Below the pieces are notes generated by a model. That model had not been told where the DNA came from. It saw nothing but the letters and a program-made list of their open reading frames with translations, and did no database searches. The translations under genes were made by a program, and so were the position numbers. Shown here in pieces: positions 1 to 5,479 of a stretch of 6,147 nucleotides of DNA. Positions within the stretch are counted from its first letter, which is position 1. Every line of letters starts with the position of its first letter. Origin of the DNA: Pseudomonadota bacterium (lineage in GTDB: Bacteria > Pseudomonadota > Gammaproteobacteria > Pseudomonadales > Azotimanducaceae); assembly GCA_009936895.1 (NCBI GenBank), contig JAACDS010000098.1, positions 1 through 6,147 of the forward strand, in the 5' to 3' direction.

Positions 1-498
1 GTAACTGAATATCGGAAAGTAAGCGATTCCGGTTTCACCCGCCGGATCCGCTGTGATCACGAGGTCTAAGTCACCCCGCGCTAGGGCCGGCAAGGGTGCA
101 AAGTGAAAACCACTGGATATGTCCAGCTCCACATCACTCCACTCATTTCGATAAGCATCAATGGCGGGCAGCAGCCATTCAAAACAACTGTGGCACTCAA
201 TGGCCATGATGATGCGACCCGTTTCTCCACCAGCAAAGCGCTGCAGATCCAGTTCCGCCTTGTGCAGTCGTGGCAGCACCTCGTCAGCCAGTTCCAGAAG
301 CCTATTACCCGCGCTGGTAAAACGCACGGGCCGAGTTTTGCGCAAGAACAACGAGCAGCCCAGCCGCCCTTCCAGTTCCTTGATCTGGTGAGAGAGCGCG
401 GATTGAGTCAAAAACATACGCTCAGAGGCTTCAACCAAACTCCCGGTTTCCCGAAGGGCAACCAGCGTTCGCAGGTGGCGTATTTCAACTTGAGACAT
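1..498 (-). CDS. metR: LysR-family transcriptional regulator MetR (N-terminal part, runs off left edge)
   Basis: This is the first 166 residues of a LysR-type regulator of about 300. MetR activates methionine synthesis genes such as metE and metH, with homocysteine as co-regulator, and represses its own gene. The winged helix-turn-helix lies at about residues 4-63, with TQSALSHQIKELEGRLG at 31-47. The effector domain begins near residue 95. The stretch IECHSCFEWLLPAI (100-113) and the later SG-F-P-AL-GDLDLVIT-D pattern (129-151) are what I recall as distinctive of MetR among LysR proteins. ATG 498-496 is the only plausible start: an in-frame TGA lies 9 bases upstream (510-508) and the protein aligns with MetR from its first residues. 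No Shine-Dalgarno sequence precedes it, and a MetR-type palindrome covers the start codon. The ligand-binding C-terminus is outside the window. The family is certain; the MetR identity is strong but rests on remembered similarity. Confidence 0.88.
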   Translation of the reverse strand, partial: MSQVEIRHLRTLVALRETGSLVEASERMFLTQSALSHQIKELEGRLGCSLFLRKTRPVRFTSAGNRLLELADEVLPRLHKAELDLQRFAGGETGRIIMAIECHSCFEWLLPAIDAYRNEWSDVELDISSGFHFAPLPALARGDLDLVITADPAGETGIAYFPIFSY

Positions 499-519
499 GA
501 ATGGAATTCATTTTTAAAT
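490..519 (+). promoter_or_regulatory. Possible sigma-70 promoter toward the glycosyltransferase run
   Basis: TTGAGA (490-495) and TTAAAT (514-519), separated by 18 bp, make a passable -35/-10 pair facing right, in the only AT-rich stretch of the region (about 505-545). The MetR-type palindrome would lie in the spacer, which would favour repression. The start of transcription would be near 526, leaving a leader of more than 100 bases. The match is weak and not decisive. Confidence 0.25.
498..510. promoter_or_regulatory. MetR-type binding box overlapping the metR start codon
   Basis: TGAATGGAATTCA fits the described MetR site TGAA-N5-TTCA, and it also fits the general LysR T-N11-A pattern. The published consensus prefers A or T at the central base, which is G here. 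It sits inside a longer perfect palindrome, ATGAATGGAATTCAT (497-511: 6-bp arms, 3-bp centre). The first T of the box is the complement of the A of the metR ATG, so a bound protein would cover the start of metR and could shut off its own expression. Its use for autoregulation is inferred from position. Confidence 0.6.
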
Positions 520-536
520 AATTTGGACCAAATTCT
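520..536. promoter_or_regulatory. Second palindrome / degenerate MetR-like half of the divergent operator
   Basis: AATTTGGACCAAATT (520-534) is a perfect inverted repeat with 7-bp arms around one central A. Offset within it, TGGACCAAATTCT (524-536) matches the MetR pattern TGAANN(A/T)NNTTCA at six of eight fixed positions and has the preferred central A. Known MetR targets such as metE carry two neighbouring sites of unequal quality, so a strong site (498-510) plus a weak one here would be usual. It might instead serve a different regulator. Confidence 0.4.
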
Positions 537-630
537 ATTCATGTTCTGGGCTCGCTGCCAGAGTAAATCTGCCGATTTGTAGTGCAGAGCCGCCGATGCG
601 GTCTATTCAGAAACCGGGCGGTGCTTTACC

Positions 631-763
631 ATGAGCGAACGTTCCGGCTGGACTAGCCCACATTACCGACGCAACCCTCGCCACGCATGTCTCCCGCCCT
701 AACGGGCCATTAAAGATCGCCTTACTGGGCTATCGCAGCAATCCCTTCAGCGGTGGCCAAGGT
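631..763 (+). other. Probable true 5' coding part of the glycosyltransferase, with no normal start codon and a CCC-TAA site
   Basis: The frame of the downstream glycosyltransferase stays open back to 635 (stop TGA at 632-634). Before GTG 764 it encodes PLKIALLGYRSNPFSGGQG (707-763), the first beta strand and glycine-rich loop expected at the start of a GT-B enzyme, so coding clearly begins upstream of 764. No ATG, GTG or TTG occurs in that frame. The only near-cognate codons are ATT 662, ATC 716 and CTG 725. In another frame, ATG 631 opens a 23-codon ORF (MSERSGWTSPHYRR...) ending CCG-CCC-TAA at 694-702. A +1 slip on CCC would continue it as NGPLKIALLGY into the enzyme. ATG 687 opens an 8-codon ORF in the third frame. 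No strong Shine-Dalgarno precedes any of these. A single-base error in the C-rich run 693-699 would explain the same thing. Confidence 0.6.
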
Positions 764-1939
764 GTGTATCTCAAGCATCTGTCCAAGGCCTTGGTGGACC
801 TAGGGCACAGCGTGGATGTGATCTCTGGCGAACCCTATCCTGATCTGGATCCTCGGGTCGGTCTTATCAGGCTACCCGGCCTGAATCTGTACGAGCACCC
901 GGAGCCGATACGGGCATTAGCCCAACAGAGGTGGATGGATCCCATCAACGTATTCGAATGGCTGTCGTTTTTAAGCGGCGGTTTTCCGGAACCCTTTACC
1001 TTCGGGCATCGTCTACTGCGCTATTTCAAAACCCAGCGACCGGACTACGACATCGTTCACGACAATCAAAGTTTGTGCACCGGCTTGCTGGGATTGCAGC
1101 GTCGCGGCTATGCGGTCACCAGCACGATTCACCATCCGATTACTTTTGATCGAGACATCGCGCTGCAAAACAACATTGACTGGGGTATGAGTCTGTTGAT
1201 CCGGCGCTGGCATCTGTTTTTACGCATGCAAATACGCGTGGCCCGCCTGCTACCGCATATCACCACGGTAAGCAAAAATTCCCAGCGAGACATCAGCCGT
1301 TCCTTCGATATTTCTGCAGCTCGTATTTCCGTGGTGCTTAACGGTATCGACAGTGAACTGTTTCAGCCAATGCCAGAGATTGCCAGAGAACCCTTTCACC
1401 TCATCACCACGGCGAGTGCGGACCAGCCGCTCAAAGGCACTCAACACCTCATTCCCGCTGTCGCCGTGCTGGCGAAGCAGTACCCCGATCTGAAGCTCAC
1501 TTTCATTGGAGCGCCTAAAAAAGGTGGTAAAACCGAGAAGCTCATCCATTCACTGGGCCTGAATGAGCGCATTGAATTCCATCACGGTCTGTCCTTCGAC
1601 GACATCGTCAGGCTTTACGCCCGAGCCAGCGTCGCCGTTGTGCCCTCGGAATACGAAGGCTTCGGCTTTCCCGCAGGTGAGGCCATGGCCTGCGAAGTGC
1701 CCTTAGTTTCCACGGACGGTGGCGCGCTCCCCGAAGTAGTCGGTGACGCGGGAGTGATCGTGCCCAGTAAAAACCCGCAGGCATTGGCCGACGCGATTGC
1801 CTATCTGTTTGATCACCCTAAGGAGCGCACGCGCTTGAGTCGAGCGGGCAGACAACGCATTGTTGAGCGATTTTCCTGGGCACGTGCTGCTCAGGAATTT
1901 ACTCAACACTATCATCAGGTAACTGCCCGTGAGTCTTGA
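764..1939 (+). CDS. GT4-family (GT-B fold) glycosyltransferase
   Basis: A retaining GT4-type transferase that would move a sugar from a nucleotide donor to an unknown acceptor in the cytosol. Numbered from GTG 764, the N-terminal domain shows VHDNQ (98-102) and TIHHP (121-125), and the linker shows VLNGID (191-196). The donor-binding C-terminal domain has TTASADQPLKG (215-225) and the EX7E motif E298-GFGFPAG-E306, followed by ACEVPLVSTDGGALPEV. There is no signal peptide or membrane helix. GTG 764 is the first conventional start in frame and is used only as a formal start: it would cut off the first beta strand and the glycine loop SGGQG that GT-B enzymes normally keep, so the real protein is probably about 18-45 residues longer (see 631-763). 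The last 11 bases overlap the following methyltransferase gene, so the two are probably coupled. The nearest relatives I recall are actinobacterial, beside the same partner genes. The sugar and acceptor cannot be told. Confidence 0.88.
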   Translation: MYLKHLSKALVDLGHSVDVISGEPYPDLDPRVGLIRLPGLNLYEHPEPIRALAQQRWMDPINVFEWLSFLSGGFPEPFTFGHRLLRYFKTQRPDYDIVHDNQSLCTGLLGLQRRGYAVTSTIHHPITFDRDIALQNNIDWGMSLLIRRWHLFLRMQIRVARLLPHITTVSKNSQRDISRSFDISAARISVVLNGIDSELFQPMPEIAREPFHLITTASADQPLKGTQHLIPAVAVLAKQYPDLKLTFIGAPKKGGKTEKLIHSLGLNERIEFHHGLSFDDIVRLYARASVAVVPSEYEGFGFPAGEAMACEVPLVSTDGGALPEVVGDAGVIVPSKNPQALADAIAYLFDHPKERTRLSRAGRQRIVERFSWARAAQEFTQHYHQVTARES

Positions 1940-2642
1940 AACCATCGACTTTGACCGATTGAACGTACGCCCCGGAGATCGGCTATTGGACCTAGGCTGC
2001 GGTGAGGGCCGTCACAGCATTTCCGCCTACCTCTTGGCCGATGCGGAAATCGTCGGACTGGATCTTGGCTTGAACGACCTAAAAACCGCCAAAAACCGTT
2101 TGCAGGAATTTCCTATGCCTGCCGATAAGGGAGGATACTGCGCCTTTATCCAAGGTACCGGTCACCAACTGCCCTTCGCTGATAACGCCTTTGATCATGT
2201 GATTTGCTCCGAAGTGCTGGAACACATTCCAAACTACGCCAGCTTTCTTGATGAGATTCACCGAGTGCTGAAACCCGGCGGTTTGTTCGCCGTCAGTGTG
2301 CCGCGCTATTTCCCAGAATGGGTCTGCTGGCAGCTCAGCGATGCGTATCACGAAGTCGAAGGCGGACACGTCAGAATTTTTCGTACCGGCGAGTTGAAGC
2401 AGCGGATTCAGAATTTGGGCATGAAATTCCTGACCCGCCATTGGGCCCACAGCCTGCATGTACCATATTGGTGGCTGAAGTGCTTGTTTTGGAAAAACGC
2501 CGATGAGCATTTTTTGGTAACGCAATATCACCGCTTGCTGGTGTGGGATCTGATGCACCGGCCATGGTTAACCCAAGCACTTGATCGATTGCTTAACCCC
2601 TTATTGGGCAAGAGTGTGGTCATGTACTTCAGGCAACCCTAA
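1929..2642 (+). CDS. Class I SAM-dependent methyltransferase (Methyltransf_11-like)
   Basis: A Rossmann-fold enzyme of 237 residues that transfers a methyl group from S-adenosylmethionine. Motif I is LLDLGCGEGRH (19-29), and the acidic residue closing strand 2 is D45 in VGLDLG. The post-motif region LPFADNAFDHVICSEVLEHI (81-100) and a later LKPGG loop are typical of small-molecule O- or C-methyltransferases. The C-terminal half has a distinctive pattern: YHEVEGGHVRIFR, then HVPYWWLKC, then a YHRLLVWDLMHRP segment, ending in LLGKSVVMYFRQP. I recall this from actinobacterial homologues next to the same glycosyltransferase. The start is GTG 1929, inside the end of the glycosyltransferase gene, with AGGT (1917-1920) 8 bases upstream as a weak ribosome site. 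This gives translational coupling. A sugar or glycolipid substrate made by the neighbour is inferred, not shown. Confidence 0.9.
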   Translation: MSLETIDFDRLNVRPGDRLLDLGCGEGRHSISAYLLADAEIVGLDLGLNDLKTAKNRLQEFPMPADKGGYCAFIQGTGHQLPFADNAFDHVICSEVLEHIPNYASFLDEIHRVLKPGGLFAVSVPRYFPEWVCWQLSDAYHEVEGGHVRIFRTGELKQRIQNLGMKFLTRHWAHSLHVPYWWLKCLFWKNADEHFLVTQYHRLLVWDLMHRPWLTQALDRLLNPLLGKSVVMYFRQP

Positions 2643-2645
2643 CCC

Positions 2646-3668
2646 ATGACCGCCGCACCCATAATGCTCGCCGAAAATTTGCAGGCCACAGCCGCTTACA
2701 TTCTTCGGCTACAGCTGCCTAGCGGCGCGCTGCCTTGGTTTGCAGGCGGCATCACCGATCCCTGGGATCACGTAGAAGCGATTATGGGACTGACCGTGGC
2801 TGGCCATCATCACGCTGCGCTCAAGGGCTTTGGTTGGTTGGCCAACAACCAGCGCGAAAACGGTGCTTGGTTCGCGGCCTATCAGAACAACGCCGTTGCA
2901 GATGACACCCGCGCTGAAACGAACTTTGTCGCCTACGTGGCTACCGGTCTGTGGCACTACTACTTGGCCACTGGCGATACCGCTGCTTTGCGCCGATTTT
3001 GGCCCATGCTTATAAAGGCCATGACCTTCGTTTTAGCTCAGCAAGCACCCAGCGGTGAGATTTATTGGGCCGTCGACAGCCAAACCGGTACGTCAAAAGA
3101 CGCACTGGTGACAGGCTGCAGCGCCATATACAAATCCCTCGCCTGCGCCTGCCATGTTGCCGCCGCCTTGGGCGAAGACTGCACCCTATGGCGAACCGCC
3201 CGTCACCGGCTTGGCGATGCCCTGCGCAACAAACCCGAATGCTTTGATCGCACATGGGAGTCTAAAGCCCGCTACTCCATGGATTGGTTTTATCCGGTTT
3301 TGACCGGGGTCATCAGCGGTGAGGCGGCGAAACAACGTATCAAAGAGAAATGGGACACCTTCGTAGAGCCGGGCCTTGGCTGTCGCTGCGTCGAGGAGCA
3401 GCCCTGGATCACCGTGGCCGAAACCTGCGAACTCATTATGGCCTGTGTTGTTGCCGGCGAAAGCCAGCGAGCTGCCACGTTGTATCAAAACATTCAGCGC
3501 TTTCAGCTCGACGACGGCAGCTGGTGGACGGGCTATGTCTTTCCTGATGATGCCTACTGGCCGGACGAGAAACCCACATGGACGGCAGGCGCTGTTCTGC
3601 TGGCAGCGGACGCGCTGTTTGATCTCACACCGGCGTCTAGTTTGTTCAAGACCATCGAGCCAGCCTAG
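2646..3668 (+). CDS. Alpha/alpha-barrel protein, prenyltransferase/terpene-cyclase-like or six-hairpin glycosidase-like
   Basis: A 340-residue soluble protein with no signal peptide, built of repeated helical hairpins. QW-like repeats, the Q-x3-G-x-W type seen in squalene-hopene cyclases and protein prenyltransferase beta subunits, appear at Q23-LPSGALPW, Q69-RENGAW, Q133-APSGEIYW and Q287-LDDGSWW. No DxDD cyclase motif is visible, and the length is far below that of triterpene cyclases (about 600 or more). Segments such as YVATGLWHYYLATGD (97-111) followed by RRFWPMLIKAMTFVL (116-130) resemble six-hairpin glycosidases of the glucoamylase type, so a role in trimming or binding a saccharide is equally possible. 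Likely important clusters are DPWDHVEA (38-45), YSMDWFYPVLTG (210-221) and CRCVEEQPWITVAETCE (246-262). Nine cysteines occur from residue 158 on. It starts 3 bases after the methyltransferase stop and is surely cotranscribed. Database labels would probably say prenyltransferase; I do not consider that activity shown. Confidence 0.82.
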   Translation: MTAAPIMLAENLQATAAYILRLQLPSGALPWFAGGITDPWDHVEAIMGLTVAGHHHAALKGFGWLANNQRENGAWFAAYQNNAVADDTRAETNFVAYVATGLWHYYLATGDTAALRRFWPMLIKAMTFVLAQQAPSGEIYWAVDSQTGTSKDALVTGCSAIYKSLACACHVAAALGEDCTLWRTARHRLGDALRNKPECFDRTWESKARYSMDWFYPVLTGVISGEAAKQRIKEKWDTFVEPGLGCRCVEEQPWITVAETCELIMACVVAGESQRAATLYQNIQRFQLDDGSWWTGYVFPDDAYWPDEKPTWTAGAVLLAADALFDLTPASSLFKTIEPA

Positions 3669-3671
3669 GGC

Positions 3672-4283
3672 TCAAATCCGACGCAGAATCGCCAAGGTAC
3701 GTCGCATCTCCACTTCTTCAAACAAACCCGAGGCGAGGGCCAAGCGGTAAATTTCAAAGGGCGCCTGACCACCGTCTGCTGGATCTGGAAAGATATCGTG
3801 AATGGCCAAAATGCCCCCGACAACAACGTGCGTGCTCCAGCTTCGGTAATCCGTCATCGCAGCGTGCAGACTGTGACCACCGTCGATGAACACCATGCCC
3901 AGTGGGATAGCCCAGTATTTGCTGGCCTGCGCGCTAGCGGCAACCACAGGAATCACCCAAGGTTCTAATTCCGCTCGGGACAGGGTGCGTCGCAAAGCCG
4001 GGAGAGAGTCCATACGTTGCACTGTTGCATCGAACAGTTCCGGGTCGTGGTATTCCTCACCGCGCTGATGCTCTTCGGAACCTCGATGATGATCAACGGC
4101 AAACATTTGGCCGTCAGCGTCACGCGCTGCAGTGCCAAGATACACCGTCGACTTGCCGCAGTAGCTGCCCAGTTCCAAACAGGGCCCCAGTGATGCCGAT
4201 GCCTGCGCGTACTGGTATAGCGCCGCACCTTCGTCCGGATGCAAAAAGCCCTTAACGCTGTCTATGTCGATGGGGAGCTGCAT
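3672..4283 (-). CDS. Class I SAM-dependent methyltransferase (Methyltransf_24 / CmcI-TylF-like)
   Basis: A small methyltransferase of 203 residues. The SAM-binding loop is LELGSYCGKSTVYLG (36-50), and strand 2 ends in VDHHRGSEEHQRGEEYHDPE (63-82). The catalytic/metal region is VFIDGGHSLHAAMTDY (131-146), with D134 and H137 well placed as in the CmcI/TylF class, which O-methylate sugars and antibiotic scaffolds with a divalent metal. GGILAIHDIFPDPADGGQAP (156-175) follows. The start ATG 4283 gives the expected N-terminus VKGFLHPDEGAALYQYA, but only a poor ribosome site precedes it. The gene ends 3 bp from the stop of the convergent alpha/alpha-barrel gene, and a 61-residue membrane protein gene lies 12 bases upstream on the same strand. 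The VDHHRGSEE form is one I remember from actinobacteria in the same gene set, which suggests it works on the same product as the plus-strand genes. Confidence 0.9.
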   Translation of the reverse strand: MQLPIDIDSVKGFLHPDEGAALYQYAQASASLGPCLELGSYCGKSTVYLGTAARDADGQMFAVDHHRGSEEHQRGEEYHDPELFDATVQRMDSLPALRRTLSRAELEPWVIPVVAASAQASKYWAIPLGMVFIDGGHSLHAAMTDYRSWSTHVVVGGILAIHDIFPDPADGGQAPFEIYRLALASGLFEEVEMRRTLAILRRI

Positions 4284-4295
4284 GAATCTAAGGCA

Positions 4296-4481
4296 TTAAC
4301 CGCCAATACCAAAGAAGACGATCACGAAACTGACTGGGAGGGCTCCAAGACCATAGATCACGAGGTTCGCCAAATCGTTTTCGCGAGAGTCGTCAACAAA
4401 CTGAATTCGGCTACCGATGACAAACCAAAGCAGACCGGCCATGACAAAGGCCAATATCAACGTAAGTATTAGGGCTGCCAT
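4296..4481 (-). CDS. Small two-helix inner-membrane protein, function unknown
   Basis: A 61-residue hydrophobic protein. Helix 1 spans about residues 3-24 (ALILTLILAFVMAGLLWFVI). A polar loop SRIQFVDDSRENDLAN (24-39) follows, and helix 2 spans about 40-58 (LVIYGLGALPVSFVIVFFG). Both ends of the chain should be on the same side of the membrane. The start ATG 4481 is preceded by GGGA about 9 bases upstream. I do not recognise a family. Support for it being real: membrane-protein composition, a usable ribosome site, and a snug fit 12 bases before the methyltransferase gene on the same strand and 72 bases after the SDR. The opposite strand also has an open frame here, but it encodes only a charged mirror of this protein. 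It could anchor the methyltransferase or its product at the membrane, but nothing in the sequence proves that. Confidence 0.65.
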   Translation of the reverse strand: MAALILTLILAFVMAGLLWFVIGSRIQFVDDSRENDLANLVIYGLGALPVSFVIVFFGIGG

Positions 4482-4500
4482 GGATTGAGTTCCCGTTTAT

Positions 4501-4529
4501 TGATCGATCAGCCATCGGGGCTGATGGCT
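4501..4529. repeat. Palindrome and two mutually exclusive hairpins between the SDR and the small membrane protein gene
   Basis: TGATCGATCA (4501-4510) is a perfect 10-bp palindrome. Overlapping its end are two alternative stems that cannot form together: ATCAGCC (4507-4513) with GGCTGAT (4519-4525), and AGCCATC (4510-4516) with GATGGCT (4523-4529), each 7 bp. No run of T follows on either strand, so this is not a standard intrinsic terminator. It lies between the SDR stop and the 61-residue protein's ribosome site, where it could act as an mRNA processing or pausing element. Confidence 0.4.
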
Positions 4530-4553
4530 TCCAACCCCGATATCTTCTCCGCT

Positions 4554-5420
4554 CTAGTTAAGCTGCAACATGCCTCGGGTTTTCACTTCGGCCATATCAA
4601 CGATCGCCTCGTAGCTCGACGCCACATCATCCGCTGTTGCATCAACGCCTAGGTTCACGCCGTTGTTCTCCACTACCGCTGCAAGGGAGTACTGGCCGCC
4701 TTGGGCTTGCAAGATAACACCATTTGGCGCTTCCTCGCTGACTAAGAAGATGGCCGCAGGGGTCACCAGTTCTGGCCCCAGCTTTTCCAGCACTTCTTCA
4801 GGCATCAGGTTCTCGGTCATTCGGGTAGCGGCGACCGGCGCAATGCTGTTGGTGTGAATATTGTTCTTGGCCCCTTCAATTTTCATGCTGTTCATCAAAC
4901 CAACCTGACCCATCTTTGCTGCGCCGTAGTTGGTTGGACCGAAGTTGCCGTACAGACCACTCGGTGACGTCGTCATCAAAATACGACCGTAGTTTTGCGC
5001 GCGCATGATTGGCCATACAGCATGTGAACAATAGGCTGCGCCCATCAGGTGTACGTTCACAACCATCTCAAAATCGTCTAGCGTCATTTTAGAAAATGAC
5101 TTGTCGCGCAAAATTCCCGCATTGTTGATGAGCACATCAACGCGCCCCCAAGAGTTCATGGCGTCGTCCACCATGCTTTGGGCACCGGCTCGATCTGACA
5201 CAGAACCGCCGTTGGCAATAGCTTCACCGCCCATGGCCTTGATCTCGGCGACCACGGCCTCGGCCGCATCGGAAGAACCGCCGCTTCCGTCCATGGTGCC
5301 GCCCAAATCGTTAATCACGGCCTTGGCACCACGGCGAGCCAGCTCAAGGGCATGACAACGACCCAATCCGCCACCCGCTCCGGTGACAATGGCGACCTGA
5401 TCGGCAAATGAAATAGACAT
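4554..5420 (-). CDS. SDR family oxidoreductase, (3R)-hydroxyacyl-CoA dehydrogenase-like
   Basis: A 288-residue classical short-chain dehydrogenase of the type found as the dehydrogenase part of peroxisomal multifunctional enzyme 2. It would oxidise a 3-hydroxyacyl-CoA (or similar alcohol) with NAD(P)+ in the cytosol. Visible signatures are TGAGGGLG (13-20) for cofactor binding, the NDLGG turn (37-41) typical of this subgroup, NNAG (99-102), N122, and the catalytic S152, Y165 and K169 (Y-x3-K in NYGAAKMG). The start is ATG 5420, with GGAGAA (complement of 5425-5430) 4 bases upstream as a clear ribosome site. A TTG 12 bases earlier in frame is rejected because it would place the ribosome site inside the gene. 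It follows the carboxylase gene by 59 bases on the same strand and is probably in the same transcript, suggesting acyl-CoA breakdown. The exact chain length or substrate is not readable. Confidence 0.92.
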   Translation of the reverse strand: MSISFADQVAIVTGAGGGLGRCHALELARRGAKAVINDLGGTMDGSGGSSDAAEAVVAEIKAMGGEAIANGGSVSDRAGAQSMVDDAMNSWGRVDVLINNAGILRDKSFSKMTLDDFEMVVNVHLMGAAYCSHAVWPIMRAQNYGRILMTTSPSGLYGNFGPTNYGAAKMGQVGLMNSMKIEGAKNNIHTNSIAPVAATRMTENLMPEEVLEKLGPELVTPAAIFLVSEEAPNGVILQAQGGQYSLAAVVENNGVNLGVDATADDVASSYEAIVDMAEVKTRGMLQLN

Positions 5421-5479
5421 GTAGTTCTCCAATAAACGGTGTCGTTAGACAAATTATTCAAACGCCCTCGAGCGTCGTT
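5421..5479. other. Short spacer between carboxylase and SDR genes
   Basis: 59 bases with a weak stem around CTCGAG (ACGC/GCGT arms, near 5463-5476) after the carboxylase stop, and no T run. I see no convincing terminator or promoter here, so the two genes are probably read together. Confidence 0.4.
5425..5430 (-). promoter_or_regulatory. Ribosome binding site deciding the SDR start
   Basis: GGAGAA on the minus strand, 4 bases before ATG 5420 (6 counting from GGAG). It is the best Shine-Dalgarno match in the window and fixes the start at MSISFADQVAIVTGA rather than at the upstream TTG. Confidence 0.8.

Noticed and set aside
103..582. A 159-codon plus-strand open frame across metR
   Set aside because: It is antisense to a clear LysR-family protein, lacks any recognisable domain and has no plausible ribosome site.
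590..625. Small hairpins in the divergent region (CCGC-CGAT-GCGG and ACCG-GG-CGGT)
   Set aside because: Stems of 4 bp are expected by chance in this base composition, and no riboswitch-like or attenuator-like layout was found.
2079..2558. A 159-codon minus-strand open frame
   Set aside because: It is antisense to the first methyltransferase, whose SAM motifs are unmistakable; the antisense product shows no domain.
3376..3750. A 124-codon plus-strand frame spanning the convergent junction
   Set aside because: It overlaps the barrel gene out of frame and runs into the opposing methyltransferase; composition is typical of a shadow frame in GC-rich DNA.
4239..4472. A 77-codon hydrophilic plus-strand frame opposite the small membrane protein
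   Set aside because: It is the charged complement of a hydrophobic membrane protein, starts inside the second methyltransferase on the other strand and has no good ribosome site.
5421..5432. An SDR start at TTG 5432 giving four extra residues
   Set aside because: The clear GGAGAA ribosome site lies between this TTG and ATG 5420, so ATG 5420 is the start.
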